DNA of 40,328 nt from an uncultured bacterium (GTDB taxonomy: Bacteria; Verrucomicrobiota; Kiritimatiellia; RFP12; UBA1067), in NCBI GenBank assembly GCA_902779865.1, contig CACZDG010000013.1, forward strand, positions 462 through 40,789. The letters are read 5' to 3'. Made by a program: the position numbers and the translations under genes. Below the pieces are notes generated by a model. The model was not told where the DNA came from and did not search any database. It saw nothing but the letters and a program-made list of their open reading frames with translations. Each line of letters starts with the position of its first letter. The first letter of the stretch is position 1. Positions 17,585 to 28,032 of the stretch are shown here, piece after piece.

Positions 17585-19439
17585 GAAGAAACGCGGTCGT
17601 CCGTCGAAGGCGGAAAAGGCCGCGCGCGAGGCGGCTGCATCCGAGGCTAAGGCAGCTGCTGAGCCGGCCCCGGCGCCGGAGCCTGCGCCTCAACCGACAG
17701 CAAGCGTACAACAGCAAGAACCACCGCCCGCAGCTGCACAGACTCCCGCGCCAACGCCAGCTCCTGCGCCGACACCAGCTCCCGCGCCGACACTTGCTTC
17801 TGCGTCGGCACCAGCTCCCGCGCCAGAGCCGGCTCCTGCGCCTCAAGCGACGGCAAGCGTGCAAAAGAAAGAATCTGCGCCGGCACCCGTTACAGGTACA
17901 CCTTCCTCGACTGGGGCAACGGGCGCACAGCCTGTTGCACCCTCGCAGTCGAAGGGCTCTGCGTCAGGCGAACAGCCGCTGAGCAATAGGCAGCGTCGGC
18001 GTCTGGAGTGGATGGCGCGCGCGGCGCAGCGCAACGCGAACCGTCCGAACTTCAAGAACGGCGGCCAGCGCTTCCAGCCGAACTTTCCGCAGGGCAACCG
18101 TCGTTCGCCCGCCGAAGTGCCGCAGAACCTTCCTCCGCCTACTCCCGCCGTGCCGCGCAATCCCGATTTGCCGGAGTACAGTCTTGTAGATATCCAATCC
18201 TGGGACAACGGCGAGATCGTCGCGAAGATGTGGCCGGACGCGAACGCGGAGGACCTTGGCGCGATGAAGCGCCACGAGATCATCTTCGGCGCGATCCGCA
18301 GCTACCTCAACCGAGGCGGCGCAGTGATGGCCTCGGGATGTCTTGAGGTCGTGAAGGAGGGATACGGATTCCTGCGCAGCGCGAAGACGAACTTCCTAGC
18401 TTGCCCGGAAGACGTGTTTATCCCGCAGCAGCAGATTCGCCGCCACGCTCTCCGTACGGGCGATACCGTCGAGGGTCCGATCCGCGACCCGCGTGACCGT
18501 GACCGTTTCTTCGCCCTCGGCAGCGTCGTGACCGTAAACGGCAAGACGCCAAGCGAGGCCGCGCGTATAGTCCACTTCGAGAACCTCACGCCCACGTTCC
18601 CGACGCGCCGCATCATCCTGGAGACGTCTCCTAACGAACATGCGATGCGCGTGGTTGACCTTTTCACGCCTATCGGCTTCGGCCAGCGCGGCCTCATCGT
18701 GGCGCCTCCGCGCGTCGGCAAGACGGTCCTTCTCCAGAAGATGGCGAACGCCATCACGAAGAACCACCCCGACGCCGTCCTCATCGTGCTGCTCATTGAC
18801 GAGCGCCCCGAGGAAGTGACGGACATGCAGCGCAACACGAAGGCGATGGTACTCTCCTCCACGTTCGACGAGGAGCCGCAGCACCACGTGAACGTGGCGG
18901 AGATGGTGATCGAGATGTCGCGCCGCCAGGTGGAGAACGGCAAGGACGTGGTGATCCTGCTCGACTCGATCACGCGCCTCGCCCGCGCCTACAACACGGT
19001 GCAGCCGCACTCCGGCAAGATCCTTACCGGCGGCGTGGACGCCCTTGCGTTGCATCGCCCGAAGCGCTTCTTCGGCGCGGCGCGCAACATCGAGGGCGGC
19101 GGTTCGCTCACGATCATCGCCACGGGCCTCGTCGATACCGGCTCGCGCATGGACGAGGTGATCTTCGAGGAGTTCAAGGGCACGGGCAACATGGAGCTGT
19201 GCCTCGACCGCGGCCTTGCCGACAAGCGCATCTTCCCGGCCATCGACATAGACAAGTCCGGCACGCGAAAGGAAGACCTCCTGCTCGCGCCGCTGGAACT
19301 TGAGAAGACCTGGGCGCTGCGCCGCGCGCTGTCCGACGCCGGTCCAGAGCGCGCCATGCAGGCCGTGCTTGCCGGCATGAAGAAGTACAAGTCAAACCCC
19401 GAGTTCCTGCTCTCGATTGACGGTAAGAACATCTACTAG
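17508..19439 (+). CDS. rho: Transcription termination factor Rho with long disordered N-terminus
   Basis: A 643-residue hexameric RNA helicase that ends transcription. About 225 N-terminal residues precede the conserved body: a basic [13 protein letters not shown] segment, a Pro/Ala/Gln-rich tract (about 50-145) and an Arg/Asn/Gln-rich tract (about 160-220). The Rho N-helical and cold-shock RNA-binding domain follows (about 225-335, with [12 protein letters not shown] and [19 protein letters not shown]). The ATPase has Walker A APPRVGKT (about 399-406) and Walker [16 protein letters not shown] (about 482-496), plus [15 protein letters not shown]. The body is complete. Long disordered insertions are known in Rho of Bacteroidetes and Actinobacteria. 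The start at 17508 is inside coaE (77-base overlap). The basic RGRPSK segment recurs at the N-terminus of Rho in related phyla and supports it. Confidence 0.95.
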   Translation: MKEEETKKTSEKDPAAEAAKPAPAPRKKRGRPSKAEKAAREAAASEAKAAAEPAPAPEPAPQPTASVQQQEPPPAAAQTPAPTPAPAPTPAPAPTLASASAPAPAPEPAPAPQATASVQKKESAPAPVTGTPSSTGATGAQPVAPSQSKGSASGEQPLSNRQRRRLEWMARAAQRNANRPNFKNGGQRFQPNFPQGNRRSPAEVPQNLPPPTPAVPRNPDLPEYSLVDIQSWDNGEIVAKMWPDANAEDLGAMKRHEIIFGAIRSYLNRGGAVMASGCLEVVKEGYGFLRSAKTNFLACPEDVFIPQQQIRRHALRTGDTVEGPIRDPRDRDRFFALGSVVTVNGKTPSEAARIVHFENLTPTFPTRRIILETSPNEHAMRVVDLFTPIGFGQRGLIVAPPRVGKTVLLQKMANAITKNHPDAVLIVLLIDERPEEVTDMQRNTKAMVLSSTFDEEPQHHVNVAEMVIEMSRRQVENGKDVVILLDSITRLARAYNTVQPHSGKILTGGVDALALHRPKRFFGAARNIEGGGSLTIIATGLVDTGSRMDEVIFEEFKGTGNMELCLDRGLADKRIFPAIDIDKSGTRKEDLLLAPLELEKTWALRRALSDAGPERAMQAVLAGMKKYKSNPEFLLSIDGKNIY

Positions 19440-21232
19440 TGGATCTTTGGAAAAAAATCGCCGCATCCATTCTGCTGATGTTGCTCGTCTGGGCGCTTTT
19501 CCGCCAGACGGGCGACTTCGAGTTCTTGCGCCTTGACGACCACGACTATACCTACCGCTGTGCGTTCGTGAAGGACGGCTTGTCGTTGGCGAACGTGCGT
19601 GAGGCGTTTACGAATGCGCGGCACGGCGGAATCTGGATGCCGGTGACGTACATATCGTATATGTGCGACATCTCGCTGTTCGGTCCCGGCCCCGGCGCGC
19701 ACCACCTCGTGAACGTCGCCATACACGCGCTGAACGCGGTATTGTTGCTGTGGTTGCTGGTTTCTTTGGCCGCAAAGAACGCAAAGGTCGCAAAGATTAT
19801 CTTATTCCTTCTTGCCGCGTTCTGGGCGCTGCACCCGCAACGCGCTGAGGCGGTGGCGTGGATTGCAAGCCGGAAGGAACTGCTCTGCACCGCGTTCATC
19901 CTCGGCGGTCTGCTCTGCTGGCGGCGTTCCATCATTGGCACATACGCCTGCTTCTTGCTCGCCTGCATGAGCAAGCCCACGGCGATGTGCTTCCCGTTCC
20001 TCGTGCTGGCGGTGGATTGGATTCGTCATTCGATGCCCGACGCCCGACACCCGGCAACAGGCAACAATAACTTTACGCTTTATGCTTTGCACTTTCCACT
20101 CTTCATTTGCATCGCCGCCGCGATTGGCTCACTTGTAATCTATTCCCAAACGCATCCCGAGGGTCATGCCGAGCTGGCGCTGTATAGCGCACCGCTCTGG
20201 TGGCGGTTGCTAAACGCCGCAGTCGCGGTGGGGCTTTACCTTTTCCAGATGGTCATTCCGATCGGCATCCATCTCGACTACCGCGCCGTGCCTGGCGGAT
20301 GGCCCGTGCATGGTGCGCTCGGGTTGGGCGTGCTGGCGGTTGTGGTGGGGGCTGGCGCGTGGTGGATATGCCGCCGTATTCGGCGGCGACATGGACAGGA
20401 TCTGGTAGTCGATTGCCACTTGCTTTTTTTCATCGGCGCATCCTGCCTTTGGTTTTTTGCCGCGCTCGCTCCGACGCTCGGCATATTCGGAAGCTTCGGT
20501 GAGCACGCCCGCGCCGACCGTTTCCTCTACCTGCCCGCGATGGCGGTGCCGATCGCGGCGATGCTGCTGTATGGTGCGCAAGCCATGCCAACTGGGCGAA
20601 AAGGCATCTTGCCCGTTGCGGGGCTTGCAATAGTTGTGGCGGGATTTTCCGCTGTTGCCTACCCGGTCGTGGCGAGTTACCGCAACGACGTGACGGCGTT
20701 TATGCGTTCGGCTGAATGTGATCCAGGGCACGGACGCGCACTTGCGCATCTCGGCGAGGCGCGGTGTGCAGCGGGCGATCTCGATGCGGGTATCGAGTTG
20801 TTGAGGAAAAGCCGTGAGGTACGTCCGCGCGACGCCACCGACGCGAAACTCGCCTACGCCCTCATGCGTCGTGGACGAGCTGACGACTGGAAGGAAATCC
20901 GCGAAGTATGCGCGGCGATTGCGAAAGACCCTGCGCGGGACGAGCGCGGACAGGCTCTTGAGGCGCTTGGCACCGCAGAACTGGTTGCGCGGAACTGGGA
21001 TGAGGCGACTAGGCATCTTGTCCTTTCCGTGAAGGCCCCGGCCCGGCATTACTCGTCGGCGGACGCAATCCTGAAGCTGGCGTACGCGCACCACAACGGT
21101 GGACGTCGCGACGAGGCGCAGAAACTTTTTGAATGGGTGGTGTCCAAATCTGGACGCGAAGACCTAGCCGTGCGCGCACGGCAGGTACTTGCGATTATCG
21201 AAGCCAGCCCGCAAAGTATCTTGTTCTGGTAG
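19439..21232 (+). CDS. GT-C-like multi-pass membrane protein with C-terminal TPRs
   Basis: The 597-residue protein starts with GTG in the last base of the rho stop codon (TAGTG). About ten hydrophobic segments occupy residues 5-430. An early periplasmic loop has the GT-C-type acidic motif FLRLDDHDY, then GGIWMPVTYISYMCDISLFGPGPGAHHLVN, broken here by family variation, as in TMTC/PMT-like membrane glycosyltransferases. TPR-like helices fill residues 435-597 (HLGEARCAAGDLDAGIELL and later units). A role as membrane glycosyltransferase using a lipid-linked sugar is inferred from fold. Three tandem repeats and one palindrome lie in frame in its predicted loops (19771-19797, 20036-20063, 20071-20098, 20370-20387). 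Confidence 0.72.
   Translation: MDLWKKIAASILLMLLVWALFRQTGDFEFLRLDDHDYTYRCAFVKDGLSLANVREAFTNARHGGIWMPVTYISYMCDISLFGPGPGAHHLVNVAIHALNAVLLLWLLVSLAAKNAKVAKIILFLLAAFWALHPQRAEAVAWIASRKELLCTAFILGGLLCWRRSIIGTYACFLLACMSKPTAMCFPFLVLAVDWIRHSMPDARHPATGNNNFTLYALHFPLFICIAAAIGSLVIYSQTHPEGHAELALYSAPLWWRLLNAAVAVGLYLFQMVIPIGIHLDYRAVPGGWPVHGALGLGVLAVVVGAGAWWICRRIRRRHGQDLVVDCHLLFFIGASCLWFFAALAPTLGIFGSFGEHARADRFLYLPAMAVPIAAMLLYGAQAMPTGRKGILPVAGLAIVVAGFSAVAYPVVASYRNDVTAFMRSAECDPGHGRALAHLGEARCAAGDLDAGIELLRKSREVRPRDATDAKLAYALMRRGRADDWKEIREVCAAIAKDPARDERGQALEALGTAELVARNWDEATRHLVLSVKAPARHYSSADAILKLAYAHHNGGRRDEAQKLFEWVVSKSGREDLAVRARQVLAIIEASPQSILFW
19771..19797 (+). repeat. 9-base tandem repeat inside the GT-C gene
   Basis: Three 9-mers, CGCAAAGAA, CGCAAAGGT and CGCAAAGAT, encode AKNAKVAKI (residues 112-120) in a predicted cytoplasmic loop between two membrane helices. 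The same family recurs outside genes at 39390-39416. Confidence 0.7.
20036..20063 (+). repeat. Heptanucleotide tandem repeat (CCCGACG type) in the GT-C gene
   Basis: Four degenerate 7-mers: CCCGACG, CCCGACA, CCCGGCA, ACAGGCA. They encode residues 200 to about 209 (PDARHPATGN) in a loop after the DWIRHSM segment. A second heptamer array begins 7 bases later. Confidence 0.65.
20071..20098 (+). repeat. Heptanucleotide tandem repeat (CTTTxxx type) in the GT-C gene
   Basis: Four 7-mers: CTTTACG, CTTTATG, CTTTGCA, CTTTCCA. They encode about FTLYALHFPL (residues 211-220), leading into the next membrane helix. The unit differs from the neighbouring array, so two heptamer families sit side by side. 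Confidence 0.6.
20370..20387. repeat. In-frame palindrome in the GT-C gene
   Basis: GCCGCCG-TATT-CGGCGGC, a perfect 7-bp stem with a 4-base loop, encodes part of CRRIRRRHG in a basic cytoplasmic loop. It may be chance in GC-rich DNA, but its position in a loop matches the other in-frame repeats. Confidence 0.4.
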
Positions 21233-21243
21233 AAGGTCAGCAA

Positions 21244-24045
21244 ATGGCAGATATAATCATAGAGGGTGCGAAAGTACACAACCTGCGCGACGTCGATGTG
21301 CGCATCCCGCGCAACTCTCTCACCGTCGTGACGGGGCTTTCCGGAAGCGGGAAGTCCTCGCTCGCGTTCGACACGCTCTACGCCGAGGGGCAGCGTCGCT
21401 ACGTGGAATCGCTCAGCGCCTACGCGCGACAGTTCCTCGACCAGATGCAGAAACCAGACGTGGAGCGCATAGAGGGCCTTTCACCTGCCATCGCCATCGA
21501 GCAGCGTACGTCCGGCGGCAACCCGCGTTCGATCGTGGCCACGGTCACGGAAATCCACGACTACTTGCGCCTCCTCTACGGCAACGTGGGCGTGGCGCAT
21601 TGTCCGAAGTGCGGCAAACCGGTGCGCCGGCAGAGTGCGGAGGAAATAGTCGAGACCATTCTTAAGTATCCAGCCGGCTCGAAACTGATTCTCTACGCCC
21701 CCGTGGTGCAGGGACGCAAAGGCCGCCACGAGGAAACCCTCGCCGACATCAAGCGCGCGGGGTTCGTCCGCGTGCGCGTGGATGGAACTACATACGCCCT
21801 CGAGGAAGTGCCAGCGCTCGACAAAAAGAAAAACCACTCCATCGACGTGGTGGTTGATCGTCTCGTGATCCCCTCCGCAGCTGACCCGGCATTCACCACG
21901 CGCCTCACCGACTCCGTCGAACTCGGCCTCAAGACCGGCAACGGTATCATCGTGGTGGAGCGCGTTGGCGAAGGTCGCGACGCTTCCTCCTTCGTCTTCT
22001 CCGAGAAGAACGCCTGCCCAGACTGTGGCATCTCCTTCGACGAACTGAAGCCGCGCAACTTCTCCTTCAACTCGCCGTTCGGGGCGTGTCCCACGTGCGG
22101 CGGCCTCGGCTCCATCTTCTACTTTGACGAAGACCTCGTGATCCCAGACAAGACGCTTCCGCTCCGCGAGTGCATCCACCCGTGGCGCCGCGCCGGACAC
22201 ATGGCGATCATGTACTACAACGAAATCCTCTCGCGGATCGCGAAGCAGTACAAGGTGAAGCTCGATACGCCGTGGGAGAAGCTGCCCGCCGATTTCCGGC
22301 ACAAGCTGCTGCATGGTTTCGACGACGACCTCATTCTCCCCTGGCGCTCGAACGACAAACCCTTCGAGGGCGTGATGGCCACTCTCCAGCGCATGATGGA
22401 GCAGGCGGAGAGCGACGAGCGGCGCGAGAAGTTCGAGTCGTACCAGAGCGATCGCCCTTGCCCAGCCTGCCACGGCTCGCGGCTCAATCCCATATCGTGC
22501 GCCGTCACCGTGGCGGGCAAGACCATTGTTGACGTGATGGCGCTGCCGGTGAAAGACGCCTTGGCGTTCTTCAAGACGCTGACTGGCGAGAAATATTCTG
22601 TAGTGAAAGACGTGTTGAAGGAGATTGTGAAGCGCCTCGGCTTCCTCAATGACGTTGGCCTCGACTACCTTACGCTCGACCGTTCGAGCGGTTCGCTTTC
22701 CGGCGGCGAGATGCAGCGCATCCGCCTCGCCTCGCAGATCGGAAGTGGCCTCACGGGCGTCTTGTACGTGCTCGACGAGCCCACCATCGGTCTTCACCCC
22801 CGCGACAACACGCGCCTGATCGCTACGTTGAAGGAACTGCGCGACCGTGGCAATACCGTGGTGGTGGTGGAACACGACGTGGAGATGATGCGCACTGCCG
22901 ATTACATCGTTGATCTCGGTCCCGGCGCGGGTCGTGAAGGCGGCCGCGTGATGTACCAGGGCGATTTCAAGGGTCTGCTCAAATCCCGCACCCTCACCGC
23001 CGACTACCTCACGGGGCGCAAGAAAATTGAGGACCACGAACCACGCGCCACGAACCACGAACCACGAAAATACCTCACCATCAACGGCTGCACCCACCAC
23101 AACCTCAAAAACGTGACGGCGAAGATTCCACTCGGCACGTTTACTGTGGTGACCGGCGTATCGGGGAGCGGCAAGTCCTCGCTCATCGACGAAACTCTCA
23201 AACGCGAGCTGATGCGCCGCTTCTACCACGCAAAAGCCGTGCCCGGTAAGTTCCGCAAGCTCACCGGTGTGGAGCACATCGACAAGGTGATTGAGATTGA
23301 CCAGTCGCCCATCGGACGCACCCCGCGCTCGAACCCTGCGACTTACGTGGGCTTCTTCAGCGACATCCGCGAGCTGTTCGCGAAGACCGAGGGCGCAAAG
23401 GCGCGCGGTTACACGGCAGGGCGCTTCAGCTTCAACGTGAAGGGCGGACGCTGCGAGACGTGCGGCGGCGACGGCGTGCGCAAGCTTGAGATGAGCTTCT
23501 TGCCAGATGTGTACGTCACGTGCGAGCAGTGCAACGGCCGTCGCTTCAACAAGGAGACGCTTGAGGTGAAGTACGGCGGAAAGACGATCTCTGACGTCCT
23601 CGACATGACCGTGGCGGAGGCGTATGAATTCTTCGCTAAGGTGCCGCGTCTTGCGTCAAAGCTGAAAACGCTCGTCGATGTGGGCCTCGGCTACATCGGT
23701 CTCGGACAGCCCGCTACGACGCTCTCTGGCGGCGAGGCGCAGCGCATCAAGCTCGCAACGGAGCTTTCGCGCCGCTCGACGGGCCGAACGCTCTACCTCC
23801 TCGACGAACCGACCACGGGCCTCCACTTCGACGACGTGGCGAAACTGATGGCGCTCCTGCTCAAACTGCGCGAAAGCGGCAACACCGTTGTCGTGATTGA
23901 ACACAACGTGGATGTGATGCGCTGCGCGGACTGGATCATCGACCTCGGCCCCGGCGGTGGCGATGCGGGCGGCACGCTCGTTGCGGAAGGTACGCCAGAG
24001 GAAATCCGCGCCAACCCGGCCTCGATTACGGGTCGATTCCTGTGA
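21244..24045 (+). CDS. uvrA: Excinuclease ABC subunit A
   Basis: The 933-residue DNA-damage sensor of nucleotide excision repair; it loads UvrB. Two ABC ATPase halves are complete. The first has [19 protein letters not shown] (about residue 31), [14 protein letters not shown] and [15 protein letters not shown]. The second has [30 protein letters not shown] and [15 protein letters not shown]. Zinc-binding pairs are CPKC, CPDC/CPTC, CPAC and CETC/CEQC. The ATG at 21244 ([16 protein letters not shown]) is preferred to an upstream in-frame start at 21133 that would overlap the previous gene, and AGAAGG lies upstream. Residues 597-609 are encoded by a heptamer repeat in the linker between the halves. 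Confidence 0.97.
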   Translation: MADIIIEGAKVHNLRDVDVRIPRNSLTVVTGLSGSGKSSLAFDTLYAEGQRRYVESLSAYARQFLDQMQKPDVERIEGLSPAIAIEQRTSGGNPRSIVATVTEIHDYLRLLYGNVGVAHCPKCGKPVRRQSAEEIVETILKYPAGSKLILYAPVVQGRKGRHEETLADIKRAGFVRVRVDGTTYALEEVPALDKKKNHSIDVVVDRLVIPSAADPAFTTRLTDSVELGLKTGNGIIVVERVGEGRDASSFVFSEKNACPDCGISFDELKPRNFSFNSPFGACPTCGGLGSIFYFDEDLVIPDKTLPLRECIHPWRRAGHMAIMYYNEILSRIAKQYKVKLDTPWEKLPADFRHKLLHGFDDDLILPWRSNDKPFEGVMATLQRMMEQAESDERREKFESYQSDRPCPACHGSRLNPISCAVTVAGKTIVDVMALPVKDALAFFKTLTGEKYSVVKDVLKEIVKRLGFLNDVGLDYLTLDRSSGSLSGGEMQRIRLASQIGSGLTGVLYVLDEPTIGLHPRDNTRLIATLKELRDRGNTVVVVEHDVEMMRTADYIVDLGPGAGREGGRVMYQGDFKGLLKSRTLTADYLTGRKKIEDHEPRATNHEPRKYLTINGCTHHNLKNVTAKIPLGTFTVVTGVSGSGKSSLIDETLKRELMRRFYHAKAVPGKFRKLTGVEHIDKVIEIDQSPIGRTPRSNPATYVGFFSDIRELFAKTEGAKARGYTAGRFSFNVKGGRCETCGGDGVRKLEMSFLPDVYVTCEQCNGRRFNKETLEVKYGGKTISDVLDMTVAEAYEFFAKVPRLASKLKTLVDVGLGYIGLGQPATTLSGGEAQRIKLATELSRRSTGRTLYLLDEPTTGLHFDDVAKLMALLLKLRESGNTVVVIEHNVDVMRCADWIIDLGPGGGDAGGTLVAEGTPEEIRANPASITGRFL
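23034..23068 (+). repeat. Heptanucleotide tandem repeat (CCACGAA x5) inside uvrA
   Basis: Five 7-mers: CCACGAA, CCACGCG, then CCACGAA three times. They encode [13 protein letters not shown] between the two ATPase halves, just before the YLTINGC strand. The linker tolerates length change, so function should be kept. Confidence 0.85.
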
Positions 24046-24054
24046 GTGTTTTAT

Positions 24055-24086
24055 GGTATAATATTAACCCGATTTTCAAAGGAAAG
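24055..24086 (+). promoter_or_regulatory. Extended -10 promoter and ribosome-binding site of purL
   Basis: TGGTATAAT (TATAAT at 24057-24062) lies just after the uvrA stop and is a perfect extended -10. No convincing -35 is visible. AAAGGAAAG (24078-24086) precedes the ATG at 24096. An upstream in-frame start at 24042 would put the promoter inside the coding sequence and is rejected. Confidence 0.6.
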
Positions 24087-24095
24087 CAAGAAACT

Positions 24096-27000
24096 ATGAA
24101 ACCAATTTTGATGATGGGATCCGCGGCGTATTCGCCGTTCCGCCTCGACGCCCTGCGCGCCGCCCTTGCCGCCGCCGACAAGGCGCTCGCGAATGTGTCT
24201 ATCGACGCCCGCTGGGTGTACGCGATCGAGCCGGAGGGCGAAGGCCCCGATGCCGAGACGCTCGAACGTGCGGCCCTGCTCCTGAATGCCGAGAATGGGG
24301 AATGGGGAACGGGGAATGGGGAACATGGGTCGTTCTACGTCACGCCGCGAAAGGGGACGATCTCGCCGTGGTCGTCGAAGGCTACCGATATTTTCCGCAA
24401 TTGCGGTTTGAAGGGCATCGCGCGCGTCGAACGCGGCATCCTCTTCAACGTGTCGCCCGCCGTGCCGCCGGCAGCGCTCGGTGCGCTATACGACCGCATG
24501 ACCGAGGGCGTGTACACGGACCTCGACGATCTTTTTGACTGTCCGCCGCCGAAGCCCGGCGTCACGTTCGACGTGCTAGGACGCGGCGTGGAGGCGATCC
24601 GCGAGGCTAACGTCTCGCTCGGTCTCGCGATCAGTGAACCCGAGATGCAGTACCTCGCCGAGAGCTTCAAGGCCGCAGGACGCAACCCCACGGATACCGA
24701 GCTCGTGATGTTCGGTCAGGTGAACTCCGAACACTGTCGCCACAAGATATTCGGTGCGCAGTTCATCATCGACGGGAAGAAGCAGAAGGATTCCCTCTTT
24801 GGGATGATCAAGAACACCCACAAGAAGAACGGTAAGGGTACGCTCGTAGCTTATAAGGATAATTCCTCGGTGGTGGAAGGCTTCGAGACGGAGATGTTCA
24901 TGCCGACGGCAAACCATGACTACCACTTCAAGAAGCTCCAGCTTGACCAGCTGATGAAGGTCGAAACCCACAACCACCCGACGGCGATCTCGCCATATCC
25001 GGGAGCGGCCACGGGCGTGGGCGGTGAAATCCGCGACGAGGCGGCGACTGGCAGCGGCTCGCGCTCGAACGCGGGCATATGCGGCTTCATGGTGAGCGAT
25101 TTGCACATCCCCGGCTACCCGCAGCCGTGGGAGCGCGAGTACGCGGAGTTCCCGAAGCGTCTCGCCACGCCGCTTGCGATCATGACCGAGGGACCAATCG
25201 GTGGCGCGGCGTTCGGCAATGAATTCGGGCGTCCGCAGCTCACGGGCTTCTTCCGTACGTATGAGGGCGAGGCGTCGGGGCTCTATCGCGGCTACCACAA
25301 GCCCATCATGTTGGCGGGTGGACACGGCGTGATCATCCGCGACCAGGTGGAGAAGAAGCCGGTCAAGACCGGCGCATACATCGTCCAGATAGGCGGTCCC
25401 GCGATGCGTATTGGTCTCGGCGGCGGCGCGGCGTCCTCGATGATGACCGGCACGAACGACGAGGCGCTCGACTTCAACAGCGTCCAGCGCGGCAACGCGG
25501 AGATGCAGCGTCGCTGTCAGGGCGTGATCAACGCCTGTGCGTCTATGGGGCGGAAGAATCCCGTCCTCTCCATCCACGATATCGGCGCGGGCGGTCTTTC
25601 GAACGGCTGCCCCGAACTCGTGGAGGCGACTGGCGGAAAGTTCTCGCTCCGTACGGTACACAACGAAGAGCCCTCCATGAACCCGATGGAGATCTGGTGC
25701 TGCGAGGCGCAGGAGCGCTACGTGCTCGCGCTGAAGCGCGAGGCGCGCGCGTGGTTCGAGGAACTTTGCGCCCGCGAGCGCTGTCCCGTCGCGTTCATCG
25801 GCGAGGCGACGGGCGACGGACGCCTCATCCTCGAGGACGAATACTTCCACGACCGTCCGATCGACATGGACATCAAGGTCCTGCTCGGCAAGCCGCCGCG
25901 CATGGTGCGCGACGTCGCGCACGTGGCGCGTGCGCACGAAATGCTGAATCTTGCAAATGTGCAGCCGCAGGATGCGTTCTTCCGTCTGCTCCACTTGCCC
26001 ACAATCGCCGACAAGACGTTCCTCGTCACGATCACGGACCGTTCCGTGACGGGCCTCGTGGCGCGCGACCAGATGGTGGGTCCGTACCAGCTGCCCGCTG
26101 CCGACTGCGCGGTGACGGCGATGGGCTACAAGACGCTCCACGGCCAGGCCATGGCCACCGGTGAGCGCACGCCCGTGGCGCTCATCGACGCGCCGGCGTC
26201 CGGACGCCTTGCAATCGCCGAGGCGCTCACAAACCTTGCGGCAGCGGACTGCGGCGACATCCACAACGTGCGCCTCTCCGCGAACTGGATGGCCCCGTGC
26301 GGCGAACCGGGCGAGGACGCCAATCTCTTCGACACGGTGAAGGCCGTCGGTATGGAGTTCTGTCCTGCGCTCGGTATCTCGATCCCCGTGGGCAAGGATA
26401 GCTGCTCCATGCACACCACGTGGACCGACTCCAAGGGCGTTTCGCACAAGCAGGTGGCGCCGCTTTCGCTCGTCGTCTCCAGCTTCTCGCCTGTCGAGAA
26501 CGTGCAGCGCACCTTGACGCCTGATTTGAAGCCGGGTACGTCGCAGCTCATTTACATCGATCTCGGTCAGGCGAAGTACCGTCTCGGCGGCAGCTGCCTC
26601 GCGCAGGTGTACAACCAGCTCGGCGATGAAAACGCCGATGCCGACGCGAAGACCTTGAAGGCGTTCTTCAACGCGATGCAGAAGATCGTGTGCGATGGCC
26701 TCGCGCTCGCCTACCACGACCGCTCGGATGGCGGCCTCGCTGTGACGCTCGCCGAGATGGCGATTACGGGCGGGCGCGGTGTTGGTGTGACGCTGCCGGA
26801 TGCGGATGCCGACGGCAACCCGCTCGATCCGCTGGCGGTTCTATTCTCCGAGGAACCGGGTGCGGTGCTGCAGGTGGCGGATGAAAAGCTCAATGAGGTG
26901 CTCGCGATTTTCCGCCGCGCGCGCCTTGGCGACTGCGTGCATGTGATCGGTGCGCCCACGGGCGACCGCACCTTTACGATCCACGTCGGGTGCCGTCGCG

Positions 27001-27992
27001 TTCTCGCGACGGATATCACCTCCATCCGTCGCGCGTGGAGCGAGACGACCTACCGTATGCAGGCGCTTCGCGACAACCCTGCCACGGCGAAGGAGGAATA
27101 CGACAACGGCCTCGACGAGAGCGATCCCGGACTCACCTTCAAGCTCACCTACGATCCGGATAGTAGAACGGGCTGCCAGCCCGTTCATTCCCGGAACGGG
27201 CTGGCAGCCCGTTCTACCAAGCCCCGCATGGCCATCCTACGCGAGCAGGGCGTGAACGGCCACATCGAAATGGCGGCGGCGTTCGCACTCGCGGGCTTCG
27301 AGAGCGTGGACGTACACATGACCGACCTCCTCGCCGGTCGCGTGGACCTCGCGGACTTCCAGGGCCTCGTCGCGTGCGGCGGTTTCAGCTACGGCGACGT
27401 GCTGGGCGCGGGCAGCGGCTGGGCGCGGTCGATCCTCTTCAACCGGAAACTCAAGGCGATGTTCAGGAAGTTCTTCCACCGCAAGGACACCTTCTCGCTC
27501 GGCGTGTGCAACGGTTGCCAGATGCTGTCGCAGCTCAAGGACATCATCCCCGGCGCGGAAGCGTGGCCGGAGTTCAAGCGCAATACGTCCGAGCAGTTCG
27601 AGGCGCGGTACTGCACGCTTGAGGTGCTTGACTCGCCCTCGATCTTCTTCAAGGGCATGGCGGGCAGCCGCATCCCGATCGCCGTTGCGCACGGCGAAGG
27701 GCGCGTGGTGTTTCCTGCGGGCGTCGATGCCGCGAAGGCGAAGGCGGCGCTTCGCTACGTCGATGGCCGCGGCAATCCGACGGAGCGTTATCCGTGGAAC
27801 CCGAACGGCTCGGCGGGCGGCCTCACGTCGTTCACGACGCGCGACGGACGCGCCACGATCATGATGCCGCACCCGGAGCGCGGCTTCCGTGCCGCGCAGC
27901 TCAGCTACAATCCGGGCGTGTTCACCGGCGAGGCCGGCCCCTGGATGCGAATGTTCCGCAACGCCTACGCCTTTGCGGTTTCCCAAAGGTGA
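24096..27992 (+). CDS. purL: Phosphoribosylformylglycinamidine synthase, single-chain
   Basis: A 1298-residue enzyme (E. coli 1295) converting FGAR, glutamine and ATP to FGAM in purine synthesis. Domains in order are the N-terminal PurS-like domain (1-150), linker ([16 protein letters not shown]), and two AIRS-type ATP-binding units (with [53 protein letters not shown] and [11 protein letters not shown]). The C-terminal glutaminase (about 1045-1298) has nucleophile Cys1138 in [10 protein letters not shown] and a His/Glu pair in MMPHPERGF. All motifs are intact. Two repeats are built into the frame: a heptamer array at residues 68-77 and a large palindrome at 1023-1041, the latter just before the glutaminase domain. 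It has its own promoter and is probably monocistronic. Confidence 0.97.
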   Translation: MKPILMMGSAAYSPFRLDALRAALAAADKALANVSIDARWVYAIEPEGEGPDAETLERAALLLNAENGEWGTGNGEHGSFYVTPRKGTISPWSSKATDIFRNCGLKGIARVERGILFNVSPAVPPAALGALYDRMTEGVYTDLDDLFDCPPPKPGVTFDVLGRGVEAIREANVSLGLAISEPEMQYLAESFKAAGRNPTDTELVMFGQVNSEHCRHKIFGAQFIIDGKKQKDSLFGMIKNTHKKNGKGTLVAYKDNSSVVEGFETEMFMPTANHDYHFKKLQLDQLMKVETHNHPTAISPYPGAATGVGGEIRDEAATGSGSRSNAGICGFMVSDLHIPGYPQPWEREYAEFPKRLATPLAIMTEGPIGGAAFGNEFGRPQLTGFFRTYEGEASGLYRGYHKPIMLAGGHGVIIRDQVEKKPVKTGAYIVQIGGPAMRIGLGGGAASSMMTGTNDEALDFNSVQRGNAEMQRRCQGVINACASMGRKNPVLSIHDIGAGGLSNGCPELVEATGGKFSLRTVHNEEPSMNPMEIWCCEAQERYVLALKREARAWFEELCARERCPVAFIGEATGDGRLILEDEYFHDRPIDMDIKVLLGKPPRMVRDVAHVARAHEMLNLANVQPQDAFFRLLHLPTIADKTFLVTITDRSVTGLVARDQMVGPYQLPAADCAVTAMGYKTLHGQAMATGERTPVALIDAPASGRLAIAEALTNLAAADCGDIHNVRLSANWMAPCGEPGEDANLFDTVKAVGMEFCPALGISIPVGKDSCSMHTTWTDSKGVSHKQVAPLSLVVSSFSPVENVQRTLTPDLKPGTSQLIYIDLGQAKYRLGGSCLAQVYNQLGDENADADAKTLKAFFNAMQKIVCDGLALAYHDRSDGGLAVTLAEMAITGGRGVGVTLPDADADGNPLDPLAVLFSEEPGAVLQVADEKLNEVLAIFRRARLGDCVHVIGAPTGDRTFTIHVGCRRVLATDITSIRRAWSETTYRMQALRDNPATAKEEYDNGLDESDPGLTFKLTYDPDSRTGCQPVHSRNGLAARSTKPRMAILREQGVNGHIEMAAAFALAGFESVDVHMTDLLAGRVDLADFQGLVACGGFSYGDVLGAGSGWARSILFNRKLKAMFRKFFHRKDTFSLGVCNGCQMLSQLKDIIPGAEAWPEFKRNTSEQFEARYCTLEVLDSPSIFFKGMAGSRIPIAVAHGEGRVVFPAGVDAAKAKAALRYVDGRGNPTERYPWNPNGSAGGLTSFTTRDGRATIMMPHPERGFRAAQLSYNPGVFTGEAGPWMRMFRNAYAFAVSQR
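24297..24324 (+). repeat. Heptanucleotide tandem repeat (GGGGAAT/GGGGAAC x4) in purL
   Basis: Four alternating 7-mers, GGGGAAT GGGGAAC twice, i.e. two exact 14-mers. They encode [10 protein letters not shown] in the N-terminal domain, in a loop before a beta strand (SFYVTPRKG). Confidence 0.85.
27163..27217. repeat. Large perfect palindrome inside purL
   Basis: Two arms of 23 bases (27163-27185 and 27195-27217) are exact reverse complements around a 9-base loop CATTCCCGG. The arm core is AACGGGCTGCCAGCCCGTT, itself nearly palindromic. It is read through in frame as [19 protein letters not shown] (residues 1023-1041), at the junction between the last AIRS domain and the glutaminase domain. 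Confidence 0.95.
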
Positions 27993-28002
27993 GGCGGTTT
28001 GT

Positions 28003-28025
28003 GGTATAATATCCACCACAGGAGG
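28003..28025 (+). promoter_or_regulatory. Extended -10 promoter and ribosome-binding site of xseB
   Basis: TGGTATAAT (TATAAT at 28005-28010) is a perfect extended -10, and AGGAGG (28020-28025) follows directly. A start of transcription near 28017 would leave a leader of only about 16 bases before the ATG at 28033. No -35 box is evident. Confidence 0.6.
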
Positions 28026-28032
28026 TTGGCCG

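Noticed and set aside
21481-23277. Long open frame on the - strand opposite uvrA
   Set aside because: GC-rich codon shadow; the + strand has all UvrA motifs.
24576-26717. 713-codon - strand frame opposite purL
   Set aside because: Shadow frame; PurL is unambiguous on the + strand.
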